Origin: Palsa-892 sp035556215 | GTDB lineage: Bacteria; Pseudomonadota; Alphaproteobacteria; Rhizobiales; Xanthobacteraceae | Assembly (NCBI GenBank): GCA_035556215.1 | Contig: DATMFI010000013.1 | Coordinates: 27,605 to 91,604 of the forward strand | DNA length: 64,000 nt | Reading direction: 5' to 3' | Shown here: positions 22,645-32,066 of the stretch, one piece after another | How the letters are laid out: each line of letters begins with the position of its first letter | How positions within the stretch are numbered: the stretch's first letter is position 1 | Position numbers and translations under genes: made by a program | Notes under the pieces: generated by a model | Databases searched by the model: none | What the model saw: only the letters and a program-made list of their open reading frames with translations | Told to the model about the DNA's origin: nothing

Positions 22645-25600
22645 CTACCGCGCCGAAACCTTCTGCGGCTTCGCTTCCGCCGTCTCCGGCAGCGGCTTGT
22701 CGGGATAGCGCGCCTGATAGAGCTTGAGGAACAGCCGCAGGCTGTCGACTGTCGAGAGCACCTTCGAGACGTCGGTCATCTTCTTCGGATCGTTATTCGC
22801 CGCCGTCATGAGGCCGAAGGCCGTGCGCTCGTTGCTCTCCGGCATCTTGGCCGCGTAGCGATCGCGCAGCCGCGCAAGCCCGATCGTCTCATTGCCGAGC
22901 GTGAAGGCGATGCCGGCGCGCAGCACATCGGCGCGCTCCATGTCGTCGAGCGGCTTCGCGGTCTGCCAGCGCGCGCCGAGCAGTTTCTCATAGGCTTCGC
23001 CCGCCTCGCGCCAGCGCTTCGCCGACCAGAAGATGTCGCCGCGCAGCCGGTCGGCTTCCTTGCCCGGCAGACCGGCGGCAAGCTCGAGCGCCGCATCGTA
23101 GCGATGAAGCTCGGAGAGCGCGCGCGCCTCCAGCATCAGGCGCTGGTCGCGCAATTCGCCCGGCAGCTCCGCGACCCGCGTTTCGGCAAGCGCCTGCACC
23201 GCGGGCCCCGGCTTGTGATTGAGAAGCTGCACCCAGGCGAGCTTCGCCGCGACTTGCGCCTTGGCGACGCCCGTCAGCCGGTACTTCACCTGATAGTCGA
23301 GAAGCTCCGCCGCCTGATCGAGAAGATCGACCGAGACCAGCCGGTCGGCGAGCCGCCGGATCAATTCGTCGCCGCGGCGGCCGATCGGCGTCAGCTTCGA
23401 GAAATCGTAATAGAGCGCGAGCGCTTCGAGCGGCTCGATCGATTTCGCGCGATCCGAAAGATAGAGATCCTCGAAGGTCGCCGCCATCTCGTTATAGAAG
23501 CCGCGCGTCGTGTCGCTCTCGGGCCGCACCTGCATCGCGCCGTCGAGCAGATTGAACGCATCGCGATAGCGCGACTCGCGGACATAGAGCCGCGCCAGGA
23601 TCTGCATCGCCTGCACTTCGGTCTCGTCGCCGCGCCAGACGAATGAAAGCGTCTCGAGCCCTTCGATCGCGCGCTGGCGGTCGAAATCGCCGTTCTGAAG
23701 ACGCATCTCGACGAGCCTGAGCCGCGCTTCGGCCGGCGCCGGACCTTCCGGGCCCGCGGCGGCCTCGGTGTAAAGATGGATCGCCTGATCGCGGCGCCCG
23801 AGGCCGGCCGCAAGCTGCGCCGAAAGCACGGCGAGCGGCGCCTTCATCTCAGGCGGCACGCCGACGACATCCATCTCGCCGCGGATATCGGTCGCGGCGC
23901 CGAAGTCGCTGGCATTGACCATCGTGCGCAGCGCATCCATCAGCACGCGGCGCTGAACATCGACCGGCAGCGTCGCCACCGCCTGCTTGCCCGAATTGAA
24001 CTGATCGCGCGCTTCCGGATAGCGCCCGAGGCCCGAGAGCGCGCTCGCGCGCAGGAGCGCCGCCTGCGGCAACTTCGCGAGCACCGGATTGCTGAAGTCG
24101 CGGAAAGCATCGCGCGGCCGGTCGAGCGAAAGCTGCGCATAGCCGTGCAGCAGCGCCCGCGAAACGTCGGAGCCGTATTTGGCTTCGCTCTCGCTCGCGG
24201 CATCGAGCGTGCCGACGGCGTTCGAGGCAAGGCCGCGCGCGAGATAAAAGCGCGCCAGCGTCAGCCGCTTCTCGGCGCGCGCCGAGATCGGCGCTTCGGC
24301 GAGCGCGCGCGCGAGTTCAATTTCGCGCTCCTCGAAATTGGCCGCCCGCTCCTCCTTCCAGCGATCCGGGTCGAGCGCGGCCGAAGCGTTTTCCGCGCCG
24401 CGCGTCTTTTCCGGCAGCGCCGGCAGCACGCTGCTCATCTCGGAGACTTCGAGCCCGCGCGGCCGCGTGATCGTCACGCCCTCCATCGTAAGCTCGACCG
24501 CAAGGTCGTCGGCCTTCGGCGCGAGCGCGACGCCATGCACCGAGGCGAGCGCGTTAAAATCGACGAAATCCTGGCCGCGCACGAGACCGCGCACCGGCGA
24601 GGCCGCCGTCACCACCACGAGGTCGTCGCCGATTTCGCTGTCCTTGATGCTGTAAGCGTGCACAGGCGAGACAAGCGGAATGAACACGCCGCCGCGGCCT
24701 TGCGAGACGAACACGCGGCGCGCCGGGATCGGCCGCGTCGGGCTCGAGAGGTTGCCGCCGATATGCAGCGTCCAGCCCTTGTCGCCGGTCGAAAGGCTCG
24801 CGAGGCGCGATGCCTCGATCTTGAGCTTGATGAGCTGGCCGCCCTCCAGCGCGCTCTGCTCGACGCCCTTCACGTTCTGCGCGGTTTCATGGACGAGATC
24901 GCCGAGCCGGATCTGGCGCGCGGTGTCGAGCACCAGAAACGTCCAGTCGCCGCGCCGGAACATCGCGCCGGAAACCGGCTCGTTAAATGGCAGGTCGATC
25001 GACACGCCGTTCGGCTGGCGGGCGACGCTCGCGAAAACCGCCTCGCTGGATTTCGCGGCAGTCTCAGCCTGCGCATCGGCATGCGGCGCTTTCGTTTCGG
25101 CCTGCGCATCGGGCATGACGACCGGAACGGCGGGCGACCTTACTTCTTCTTTGGCCTGCGGCGGCGCGGCGGCGGCGAGTTCCTGTTTGCCGGCGGATTT
25201 TCCGACGGGCTTCGCCTCGGCAAGCTGTTCGCTCGCATCAAGCGTTTTCAACAGGCCCTGAATATCCTTCGGCGTTTCCGCCTTGCCCTGGGTCACATCG
25301 GCGATGAACGCCGCGTTCTCCTGAAAGGTGCGCACGCTTGCTGCCGGGGCGAGTACGAGCCGCACGATCGTCCGGTCGTTCTGATAGTCGGCATCCAACC
25401 CGACGATGCCCGGCGGCAGTGCGGCGAAGATCTCGCCGAAATCGACTTTCACCGGCGCGCCGAAAATGATCCGCACTTCCTGGCCGTCCTGCTCGCTCAC
25501 GACCGGCAGCGGCTCGGCCATCTCGAAGCTGAAGCGCGCGAAAGTCGGTGCGTTCGCATAATGCAGCTTCACCGGCTGATAGATCTTCTGCGGCGCGAAG

Positions 25601-26130
25601 CGATCCATCTTGGCCTTGTGCTCGGCTTCGCGGGCGCGCCGCGCGAGCTCGTCCACCACCGCCGTCGGAAGTCCCGGCGGCAAGCCGACCCAATCCTCGG
25701 GCAGAAGATCGATGAACAGCTTTTCCGCCGCTTCCATCACGTTGACGGTCGGCTTGCCGTTCAGCGCAAGGCGAAGCGCGGTGCCATCCGGGTCGCGCCG
25801 CACGGCGGTGACATAACCTTCGAGGCGCGAGGCGAGCTTGCCGACATTCATGCGCACGGGCTTGCCGAAGTCGACGATCATGATGCTGTTCTCGACCCGC
25901 ACCCTGGCCTTGATCTCCTGCGAGAACGTAATCAGCAGGCGGCCGTAGCCCTGATCGGTATAGGCCGCGACATCCGCGCTGATCGGCGCGGAGTTCTGCG
26001 CGTTTTGCGCGCGCGCGGCGAAGGTCAGCGCGATGCCGACCAGCATGACGAGCAGCGGGTTGATGAGAAAACGGCGGGCGGCGAAGAAAGCCGCGGAAAT
26101 GGCACAGCCCGCCGGGGAAACGCTACGCAT
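22645..26130 (-). CDS. Giant exported TPR protein of the flagellar cluster
   Basis: A 1161-residue protein. An N-terminal signal or membrane segment (LLVMLVGIALTFAARA) is followed by beta-rich sequence to about 550, with AMIN-like pieces such as YGRLLITFSQEIKARVRVENSIMIVDFGKPV. From about 600 onward it is helical, TPR-like repeats (LARFYLARGLASNAVGTLD, then ALSGLGRYPEARDQFNSGKQA). It is followed downstream on this strand by a motE-like gene, DUF6468, fliM and fliL are upstream in order, so a periplasmic motor or stator role is plausible. I do not recognise a named flagellar protein. The start is uncertain: no ribosome site is clear at 26130. Confidence 0.85.
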   Translation of the reverse strand: MRSVSPAGCAISAAFFAARRFLINPLLVMLVGIALTFAARAQNAQNSAPISADVAAYTDQGYGRLLITFSQEIKARVRVENSIMIVDFGKPVRMNVGKLASRLEGYVTAVRRDPDGTALRLALNGKPTVNVMEAAEKLFIDLLPEDWVGLPPGLPTAVVDELARRAREAEHKAKMDRFAPQKIYQPVKLHYANAPTFARFSFEMAEPLPVVSEQDGQEVRIIFGAPVKVDFGEIFAALPPGIVGLDADYQNDRTIVRLVLAPAASVRTFQENAAFIADVTQGKAETPKDIQGLLKTLDASEQLAEAKPVGKSAGKQELAAAAPPQAKEEVRSPAVPVVMPDAQAETKAPHADAQAETAAKSSEAVFASVARQPNGVSIDLPFNEPVSGAMFRRGDWTFLVLDTARQIRLGDLVHETAQNVKGVEQSALEGGQLIKLKIEASRLASLSTGDKGWTLHIGGNLSSPTRPIPARRVFVSQGRGGVFIPLVSPVHAYSIKDSEIGDDLVVVTAASPVRGLVRGQDFVDFNALASVHGVALAPKADDLAVELTMEGVTITRPRGLEVSEMSSVLPALPEKTRGAENASAALDPDRWKEERAANFEEREIELARALAEAPISARAEKRLTLARFYLARGLASNAVGTLDAASESEAKYGSDVSRALLHGYAQLSLDRPRDAFRDFSNPVLAKLPQAALLRASALSGLGRYPEARDQFNSGKQAVATLPVDVQRRVLMDALRTMVNASDFGAATDIRGEMDVVGVPPEMKAPLAVLSAQLAAGLGRRDQAIHLYTEAAAGPEGPAPAEARLRLVEMRLQNGDFDRQRAIEGLETLSFVWRGDETEVQAMQILARLYVRESRYRDAFNLLDGAMQVRPESDTTRGFYNEMAATFEDLYLSDRAKSIEPLEALALYYDFSKLTPIGRRGDELIRRLADRLVSVDLLDQAAELLDYQVKYRLTGVAKAQVAAKLAWVQLLNHKPGPAVQALAETRVAELPGELRDQRLMLEARALSELHRYDAALELAAGLPGKEADRLRGDIFWSAKRWREAGEAYEKLLGARWQTAKPLDDMERADVLRAGIAFTLGNETIGLARLRDRYAAKMPESNERTAFGLMTAANNDPKKMTDVSKVLSTVDSLRLFLKLYQARYPDKPLPETAEAKPQKVSAR

Positions 26131-26253
26131 GACGCTCGTACTCGTAAAAACGGCCGCGGCCCCGAATAGGAGCCAATCTGCGGCAAACCCTAATGAAACG
26201 TCCTTAATGCGGGCTTACGGCCGCGGGACGCCGCGGGGCGCGATGGCTGCGAG

Positions 26254-26970
26254 CTAACTAGCTGGTTTTGTTTCGATTTTTTTGAGGTCGGTCGAGGGCA
26301 AGCCCTGCTCGCCGCCTTCCGTGCGCTTGGCAAGCTCGACCGTGAGCCGCTGCGCGCCGTCCGGCGTCATCGCCGCCATCACCGCCGAAAGCTTCGACGG
26401 CTTCATGGCGATCGCCACATCGAGCAGCACGCTCTGATCGAGCTTGTCGAAAATCTGCGCCGCCTGTTTCGGGTTCATCGACTCGTACATGGAGACGATG
26501 TTCTTGAGCTTGGCGCGCTGCTCGCCGCCCTTGCCGTTGAGGCGGTTCTCGATGTCCTTCAGCTCGTCGAGCCGCATCTGTAGCCGCAGCTCGGCTTCCT
26601 TCAGCATGTTCTCCCGCAGTTCAAGATCGCGCTGGCGCTTGTCGAGCGCCTCGCGCCGCTCGCCGAGTTTCTCGTACAGCGCGCGCTCGGCCTGCGAGCC
26701 GCCGCCGGCGACGAATTTCGCTCCGCCGATCATCGGCGTCTCGGGCGGAGGCGTCGTCGTCACGCCCTTGGGCGCGCCGTGCGGCCGGTCCTCTTTCTTC
26801 GGGCCCGGCGTCGAGCCGGTGATGTCGCCATCGTTAAGCGAAGCGAGTTCGTTGGGCGAAAGCGCCGCCGCATCCGGCAGCGCACGGCCGAGTTCCGCAA
26901 GCGTGACGATCTTGACGGCGAGCAGGCTCGCCGCCGCGAAAGCCACCACTGGAATGAGCCGCAATTCCAT
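26254..26970 (-). CDS. MotE-like flagellar motor chaperone
   Basis: A 238-residue protein. It has an N-terminal hydrophobic segment (VVAFAAASLLAVKIVTLA), a disordered Pro-rich linker and a long coiled coil (about 95-155, ERREALDKRQRDLELRENMLKEAELRLQ). The C-terminal MgtE-N-like domain reads YESMNPKQAAQIFDKLDQSVLLDVAIAMKPSKLSAVMAAM. In Sinorhizobium MotE is a periplasmic chaperone that stabilises MotC. The layout here fits that family. It lies between DUF6468 and the giant TPR gene. Confidence 0.8.
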   Translation of the reverse strand: MELRLIPVVAFAAASLLAVKIVTLAELGRALPDAAALSPNELASLNDGDITGSTPGPKKEDRPHGAPKGVTTTPPPETPMIGGAKFVAGGGSQAERALYEKLGERREALDKRQRDLELRENMLKEAELRLQMRLDELKDIENRLNGKGGEQRAKLKNIVSMYESMNPKQAAQIFDKLDQSVLLDVAIAMKPSKLSAVMAAMTPDGAQRLTVELAKRTEGGEQGLPSTDLKKIETKPAS

Positions 26971-26989
26971 CGCTCAACTCTTGCTCAAG

Positions 26990-27481
26990 TCAGGCCGCCT
27001 GTCCGGCACGCAGCCGGGCGCGGCTGGCGAGCGCCTGCGCTGCCGCGACGGTTTCCGCCGCGCGCCGGCGGATCAGCGCCTGCGCGTTCAGCACCGGTTC
27101 GGGCACTGCCGGCATCGCCACCGCCGCCTCCTGCGCCTGCGGCCGCGGATCGTTCGCGGCTTCCGTGATGCGGATGATGCGGGACAGAACGCCCTCGCCG
27201 CGCTTCAATTCGCGCTGCAGATCGGCCGCGATCAGTTCGGAATCGCGCAGGCGCTTGGCGAGGATTTCCTCGCTCTCGCGCACCGTCAGCTTGAGACCGG
27301 CGATGGCGCGCTCGGCGCTTTCGGTCGCGGTGATGAGTTCGGCGATCGTGTCCTTGAAGGAATGCTCGTCGTTCCGAAGCCGCGTCAGGCGGCGATTGAG
27401 CAACATGCAATAACCGATGGTCAGTGCGAGCAGCACCGCGACCAATCCTTCAATGATCAATCCGTAGCTGTTCGAGATCAT
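26990..27481 (-). CDS. DUF6468 flagellar-cluster protein
   Basis: A 163-residue protein with one N-terminal membrane helix (YGLIIEGLVAVLLALTIGYCMLL). A coiled coil of about 70 residues follows (RLTRLRNDEHSFKDTIAELITATESAERAIAGLK), then an Ala/Arg-rich tail. The family occurs with fliM in alphaproteobacterial flagellar operons, and its role is unknown. The start at 27481 gives an ATGA overlap with the fliM stop; the longer upstream frame is inside fliM. Confidence 0.8.
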   Translation of the reverse strand: MISNSYGLIIEGLVAVLLALTIGYCMLLNRRLTRLRNDEHSFKDTIAELITATESAERAIAGLKLTVRESEEILAKRLRDSELIAADLQRELKRGEGVLSRIIRITEAANDPRPQAQEAAVAMPAVPEPVLNAQALIRRRAAETVAAAQALASRARLRAGQAA

Positions 27482-28644
27482 GAGGCCTCCGCTCTTTTCA
27501 TTGTTCCTGCGTTTTCGAACATCGACAGCGTGGTGCGCGAGCGCCGCAGCGGGCTCGCGACACTCACGGCGATCTTTTCGCCGACATGGCCCATGCGGCC
27601 TTCGGTCAGCACCACCTCGCCGCAACGCACTTTCACCAGCGTGTCGGGCTTGATGTCGAGGACGAGCGTTTCGCCGACCTCGAGATTCATCAGCTTCTTG
27701 AGCGGCAACAGGCCCTCGTAAAGCACGGCATTCACTTCGGCTTCCGCCTGCCAGATTTCGTTCGCCAAATGGCCTTCCCAGATCGGATCACGGCCGAACT
27801 TGTCGCCCATGAACGCTTGCAGCAGCGTCTCGCGGATCGGCTCGATGGTGGCGTAAGGCAGCAGCAATTCGATGTTGCCGCCGCGATCTTCCATGTCGAT
27901 CCGCAGGCGCACCAGAATCGAAGCGTTGGTCGGGCGCGAGATCGCGGCAAAGCGCGGGTTTGTCTCGAGCCGGTCGATGGTGAAGCGCACCGGCGACACC
28001 GGCCGGAACGCGGCCTCGGCATCGGCCAGCACGACCTCGATCATGCGGCGGACGAGATTGGTCTCGATCGTCGTATAGGGCCGGCCATCGACGCGCGTCT
28101 TGCTCTGGCCGCGGCGGCCGCCGAGCAGCACGTCGATCATCGAATAGATCAGGTTGGAGTCGACCGAGAGCAGCCCGAAATTGTCCCACTCCTCCGCTTT
28201 GAAGACCGAGAGGATCGTCGGCAGCGGAATGGAGTTCAGATATTCGCCGAAGCGCACCGAGGTGATGCGGTCGAGCGAGACTTCGACGTTGTCGGAGGTG
28301 AGGTTACGCAGGCTCGTCGTCATCAGCCGCACCAGGCGGTCGAAGACGATCTCGAGCATCGGCAGACGCTCGTAGGACACCATCGCCGAGTCGATGATGG
28401 CGCGGATGCCGGAATGGTCAGAGAGCGCGAGGTTCTCGAGGCTGAAGCCGAGCAGGCCGTCGATCTCGTCCTGATTCAGAATACGGTCGGCGCCGCCCTT
28501 GGCGCGTGTGTCAGCCGGGCTTTCCTCGACCATCGCCGCCCACTGGGCGGCCATGTCGTCGTTGGACATGCCTCCGCTCGCGGTGGTGCTGCCACCGCTT
28601 TCCATTTTTGCCCATTCGTCGGCGAGTTCCTGATCGGTCGGCAT
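27478..28644 (-). CDS. fliM: Flagellar motor switch protein FliM
   Basis: This 388-residue C-ring protein binds CheY-P and sets rotation direction. The usual N-terminal CheY-binding peptide (ILNQDEIDGLLGF) lies at about residue 57, after an extension. That extension repeats a motif: LADEWAKMESGG and MAAQWAAMVEES. The FliM middle domain follows (SYERLPMLEIVFDRLVRLMTTSLRNLT), then a SpoA-type C-terminal domain (PLKKLMNLEVGETLVLDIKPD). It lies nine bases after fliL and overlaps DUF6468. Confidence 0.96.
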   Translation of the reverse strand: MPTDQELADEWAKMESGGSTTASGGMSNDDMAAQWAAMVEESPADTRAKGGADRILNQDEIDGLLGFSLENLALSDHSGIRAIIDSAMVSYERLPMLEIVFDRLVRLMTTSLRNLTSDNVEVSLDRITSVRFGEYLNSIPLPTILSVFKAEEWDNFGLLSVDSNLIYSMIDVLLGGRRGQSKTRVDGRPYTTIETNLVRRMIEVVLADAEAAFRPVSPVRFTIDRLETNPRFAAISRPTNASILVRLRIDMEDRGGNIELLLPYATIEPIRETLLQAFMGDKFGRDPIWEGHLANEIWQAEAEVNAVLYEGLLPLKKLMNLEVGETLVLDIKPDTLVKVRCGEVVLTEGRMGHVGEKIAVSVASPLRRSRTTLSMFENAGTMKRAEAS

Positions 28645-28653
28645 GGGCGCTCG

Positions 28654-29178
28654 CTATTGCACGACGATTTCGCGGAACAGCACCGCGCGGATGCGATTGG
28701 GCGCGATGGCAAGATTGACGCGGCGCGTCAGTTCCTCGCGCAGCCGGAACAGGCCCGCCGAGCCTTCGAGGTCGGTAATGCGCAGCTCGCGCAAATGCGT
28801 TTGGAACGTATCGATGACGCGCGGCATCACCGGCTTGATCGCCTCGACGACGTGCGTGTTCTCGACCTCGAGCGTGATCTTCATGCGCAGGTATTGCGGC
28901 CGGTCCGGCGACGCCGAGAGGTTCACCGTCATGTCCGGCAGATCGTAGAAAAGCGCCTTCGGCGCTTCCGCCGCCTTCTCGTGATGGCTGCCGCCGAGCA
29001 GGAAATAGCCGCCGCCCGCGAGCAGCAGCACGCCGGCGCCAATGCCCATCAGGACGAATTTGTTGAGCCCGAGGAGCGGGCCGAGGATCTTGCCGGCGAT
29101 CGAGCCGATCAGGCCGCGCTTGGCTGCCCCTTCTGCGCCTTCGGTTTCCGGGCCGTCCGCCGCTGCCGCTTCCGCCAT
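28654..29178 (-). CDS. fliL: Flagellar basal body protein FliL
   Basis: A 174-residue single-pass membrane protein that supports stator function. It has a short cytoplasmic N-terminus, a helix at about 45-62 (FVLMGIGAGVLLLAGGGYFLL) and a periplasmic domain (FYDLPDMTVNLSASPDRPQYLRMKITLEVEN). The start at 29178 has GGAG eight bases upstream; 29199 is a weaker option. It is first of the fliL-fliM-DUF6468-motE-TPR unit. Confidence 0.93.
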   Translation of the reverse strand: MAEAAAADGPETEGAEGAAKRGLIGSIAGKILGPLLGLNKFVLMGIGAGVLLLAGGGYFLLGGSHHEKAAEAPKALFYDLPDMTVNLSASPDRPQYLRMKITLEVENTHVVEAIKPVMPRVIDTFQTHLRELRITDLEGSAGLFRLREELTRRVNLAIAPNRIRAVLFREIVVQ

Positions 29179-29375
29179 GCTCCGATCCTCCATTTGCATT
29201 TCGCGAATCCGGGCGGCCGCGAAACGAGAGCTGGCGTAAACGCTAGGTAACTATGGTTAACGAAGCCTTTAAGCGGCAATTTTTGCCGGGCGATCCTTGC
29301 CGGGAGTGCCGCTTGTGCCGGGCCTTTTGGCCGGCATTTTTCGCTAATCCGTTGAAATAGCTAAATAAACCGATC

Positions 29376-29391
29376 TGGCACGCCCCCTGCA
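29376..29391 (+). promoter_or_regulatory. Sigma-54 promoter of flgF
   Basis: TGGCACG-CCCC-CTGCA has the exact GG-N10-GC spacing of -24/-12 promoters and a near-consensus -24 element. Transcription would start near 29402, about 50 nt before flgF. It probably needs a FlbD-type activator, not found in this window. Confidence 0.85.
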
Positions 29392-29452
29392 ATGAGAACG
29401 GCGGATCGAGCTGGGGAGCACGATCCGAACGGGCATTAGGGGAGCTAGGCCC

Positions 29453-30217
29453 ATGCAGAATGCACTTTACGTGAGCCTGTCGAAGCAGGTCACGTTGCGG
29501 CGTGAGATGGACGTGATCGCGAACAACCTCGCGAACATGGACACCAACGGCTTCAAGGCGAACGACGTCACCTTCGAGGAGTACCTCTCCTCCAAGGCGC
29601 GCATCGCCCATCCCTCGCCGGCCGACCAGCGTGTGTCTTATGTCCGTGAGAGCGGATCGACGACCGATTTTTCCGAGGGCTCGCTGCAGCAAACCGGCGG
29701 CACGCTCGATCTTGCGATCCGCGGCGAAGGCTTCTTCGTCGTCGAGACGCCGCAGGGCGATCGCTATACGCGCAACGGCGCCTTCACGATGAACGAGAAG
29801 GGCGAGCTTGTGAACATGCAGGGTTACCGGGTGCGCGGCCAGAACGGCCCGATCCAGTTCGACCAGCAGGACAGCAACATCACCTTCAGCCGCGAAGGCA
29901 CCATCACCGCCATCAACGGCATCCAGAACCAGGTGATCGAGCGCGCCAAGCTCAACATCGTTCGCTTCAACAACCAGAACGCGCTGGTGCGCGAGAGCAA
30001 CGGACTTTACGCCGCTCCCGGCCAGACGGCGCAGCCCGCCACCGAAAAGACTTCGGTGACGCAAGGCACGCTCGAAAAATCGAATGTCCGCCCGATCATC
30101 GAGATGTCGCGCATGCTGGAAGTGATGCGCGCCTATCAATCGCTTTCGAGCATGATGACCAACACCGACGATTTGCGAAAGACGGCGATCAACAAGCTCG
30201 CCGACACCACTTCGTAA
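29453..30217 (+). CDS. flgF: Flagellar proximal rod protein FlgF
   Basis: A 254-residue axial protein, MQNALYVSLSKQVTLRREMDVIANNLANMDTNGFKANDV, with the family core RGEGFFVVETPQGDRYTRNGAFTMNEKGELV and the C-terminal coil MSRMLEVMRAYQSLSSMMTNTDDLRKTAINKL. It is the first gene of flgF-flgG-flgA-flgH behind a sigma-54 promoter. Confidence 0.96.
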   Translation: MQNALYVSLSKQVTLRREMDVIANNLANMDTNGFKANDVTFEEYLSSKARIAHPSPADQRVSYVRESGSTTDFSEGSLQQTGGTLDLAIRGEGFFVVETPQGDRYTRNGAFTMNEKGELVNMQGYRVRGQNGPIQFDQQDSNITFSREGTITAINGIQNQVIERAKLNIVRFNNQNALVRESNGLYAAPGQTAQPATEKTSVTQGTLEKSNVRPIIEMSRMLEVMRAYQSLSSMMTNTDDLRKTAINKLADTTS

Positions 30218-30238
30218 AGCGGATAGGGGAGCACGAAC

Positions 30239-31027
30239 ATGCGCGCACTTTATACGGCAGCGACCGGAATGGTGGCTCAGGAGATGAGCGTTCAGATCAT
30301 CTCCAACAACATCGCGAACATGCAGACCACGGCGTACAAGAAGCAGCGCGCCGAGTTCTCGGACCTGATGTACCAGAGCCTGCGCCGCGCCGGCGCCAAC
30401 TCGTCGAACCAGGGCAACCGCCTGCCCGTCGGCCTCGACATCGGCGCGGGCGTCAAGACGACCGGCACGCCGCGCGTCATGACGCAAGGCAATCTCCTGC
30501 CGACCGGCAAGGATCTCGACGTCGCGATCCGCGGCGAAGGCTTCTTCCGCGTCCTGATGCCGGACGGCCGTACCGCCTATACCCGCGCCGGCTCGTTCGA
30601 GACCGACGATCAGGGCCGGCTCGTCACGCCGGAAGGCTATCTCGTCGATCCGTCGATCACCTTCCCGCAGAACGCCAGCAACATCCAGATCAGCCAGCAG
30701 GGCGAAGTCTCGGTGCTGTTGCCGGGCCAGTCGCAGAACACGGTGCTGGGACAGATCCAGCTCGCGCGTTTCGTCAACAAGGTCGGCCTGCAATCGATCG
30801 GCGACAATCTTTATCTCGAAACCGACGCTTCCGGCACGGCGCAGATCAGCAATCCCGGCGTCGACGGCATGGGCAATCTTTTGCAGAACCAGCTCGAGGC
30901 CTCGAACGTCAGCGCCGTCACCGAGATTTCCGACCTCATCACCGCGCAACGCGCCTATTCGATGAACGCCAAGGTCGTCAGCGCCGCCGACGACATGCTG
31001 CAATCGACCGTGCAGATGCTGCGCTGA
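30239..31027 (+). CDS. flgG: Flagellar distal rod protein FlgG
   Basis: A 262-residue distal rod protein. It starts MRALYTAATGMVAQEMSVQIISNNIANMQTTAYKKQRAEFSDLMYQ and ends with the coil VTEISDLITAQRAYSMNAKVVSAADDMLQSTVQMLR. A GGGGAG site precedes it. It lies 21 nt after flgF. Confidence 0.97.
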   Translation: MRALYTAATGMVAQEMSVQIISNNIANMQTTAYKKQRAEFSDLMYQSLRRAGANSSNQGNRLPVGLDIGAGVKTTGTPRVMTQGNLLPTGKDLDVAIRGEGFFRVLMPDGRTAYTRAGSFETDDQGRLVTPEGYLVDPSITFPQNASNIQISQQGEVSVLLPGQSQNTVLGQIQLARFVNKVGLQSIGDNLYLETDASGTAQISNPGVDGMGNLLQNQLEASNVSAVTEISDLITAQRAYSMNAKVVSAADDMLQSTVQMLR

Positions 31028-31038
31028 GGAGAATGACC

Positions 31039-32037
31039 ATGCGCATGTTTCTCGCCCTCGCCTTTGCCGCCGCCCTCGCCGCGCCGGCGCTCGCCAGCAC
31101 GCCGGCCGATCCGGCGATCCCGTCGCTGAAAGACACCGCCTCGGTCGAAGGCGAATTCGTCCGCCTCGGCGATCTGATCGAAAACATCGGGGCCAACGCC
31201 AAAACGCCGGTATTCCGCGCCCCGGAGCTCGGCCAGTCCGGCACCATCCAGGTCTATCGCGTCATCGAGGCGGCGCGCGCCAACGGCGTATCGGTATTCG
31301 ACACCCGCGGCATTAGCGAAGTCGTCATTACGAGAGCAGCCCGCACCATTCCGATCGCCGAGATCGAGCGCGCCGTCGCGGAGACCGCTGCCAAACAAAT
31401 CGGCATCGATAACGCGAGCAACGTCTCGGTCTATTTCGACTCGAGCGTGCGCCCTCTCGTCGTCGAGCCGAACGCCGCCACCGCGCTGCGCATCGTGCAG
31501 TTCAATTACGATCCGCGCTCGCAGCGTTTCGATGCCAGCATCGACATGCCCGGCAGCGCTGTGACACGCAAGAAAGCCGCGCGCATTTCCGGCTATCTTT
31601 ATGAGAGCGTTGAAGTGCCGACGCTCGCCCGCGCCTTCAGCCGCGGTGAAATCATCCGCGACGGCGATATCGAAATGCAGCGGCGGCCGAAAGCCGAGCT
31701 TACCGCCGATACGCTTCGCAATACCGCCGCCGTGATCGGCCACGCCGCGCGCCGCGACCTGCGCGCCGGTGTTCCACTCCGCGTTTCCGAAATGATGAAG
31801 CCCGAGCTTGTCGGCCGCGGCGACACCGTGACGCTTACCTTCGAGAGCCCCGGCGTCATGCTTTCCGTCCGGGCCCGCGCGGTCGAATCGGGCACCGAAG
31901 GCGACGTCATTCCGGTCACCAATCCGCAATCGAAGCGCACGGTGCAAGCCACCGTCGACGGCCCCGGTCACGTGATCGTCCGTTCGATGAAGGCGGCCCG
32001 TTCCGCTTCGATTGAAACCGCCGATTCCGTGAAGTGA
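31039..32037 (+). CDS. flgA: P-ring assembly chaperone FlgA
   Basis: A 332-residue periplasmic protein needed for P-ring (FlgI) assembly. It has a signal peptide (cleavage near ALA before STPA) and a C-terminal SAF domain followed by the FlgA fold (YLYESVEVPTLARAFSRGEIIRDGDIEMQ, then VGRGDTVTLTFESPGVMLSVRARAVESG). ATG 31039 is chosen because GGAG lies seven bases upstream; ATG 31033 would be too close to it. Confidence 0.93.
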   Translation: MRMFLALAFAAALAAPALASTPADPAIPSLKDTASVEGEFVRLGDLIENIGANAKTPVFRAPELGQSGTIQVYRVIEAARANGVSVFDTRGISEVVITRAARTIPIAEIERAVAETAAKQIGIDNASNVSVYFDSSVRPLVVEPNAATALRIVQFNYDPRSQRFDASIDMPGSAVTRKKAARISGYLYESVEVPTLARAFSRGEIIRDGDIEMQRRPKAELTADTLRNTAAVIGHAARRDLRAGVPLRVSEMMKPELVGRGDTVTLTFESPGVMLSVRARAVESGTEGDVIPVTNPQSKRTVQATVDGPGHVIVRSMKAARSASIETADSVK

Positions 32038-32066
32038 GTTTGTTTCTCCATCCTCGTGAGGCTGTC

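Noticed and set aside
23776..26169. A 797-codon open frame on the plus strand
   Set aside because: It is the antisense of the giant TPR gene; composition is Arg/His/Ala-rich with no domain, and high GC leaves antisense frames open.
29257..29272. CtrA box upstream of fliL (TTAA-N8-TTAA)
   Set aside because: Spacing is eight rather than seven; a TTAA-N7-TTTA reading has a mismatch. Suggestive only.
29325..29340. Leftward sigma-54 promoter for fliL
   Set aside because: A GG-N10-GC spacing occurs, but the -24 region reads GGCCC instead of GGCAC; not convincing.
29243..31003. 586-codon minus-strand frame opposite flgF and flgG
   Set aside because: Antisense shadow of two clear flagellar genes; repetitive charged composition.
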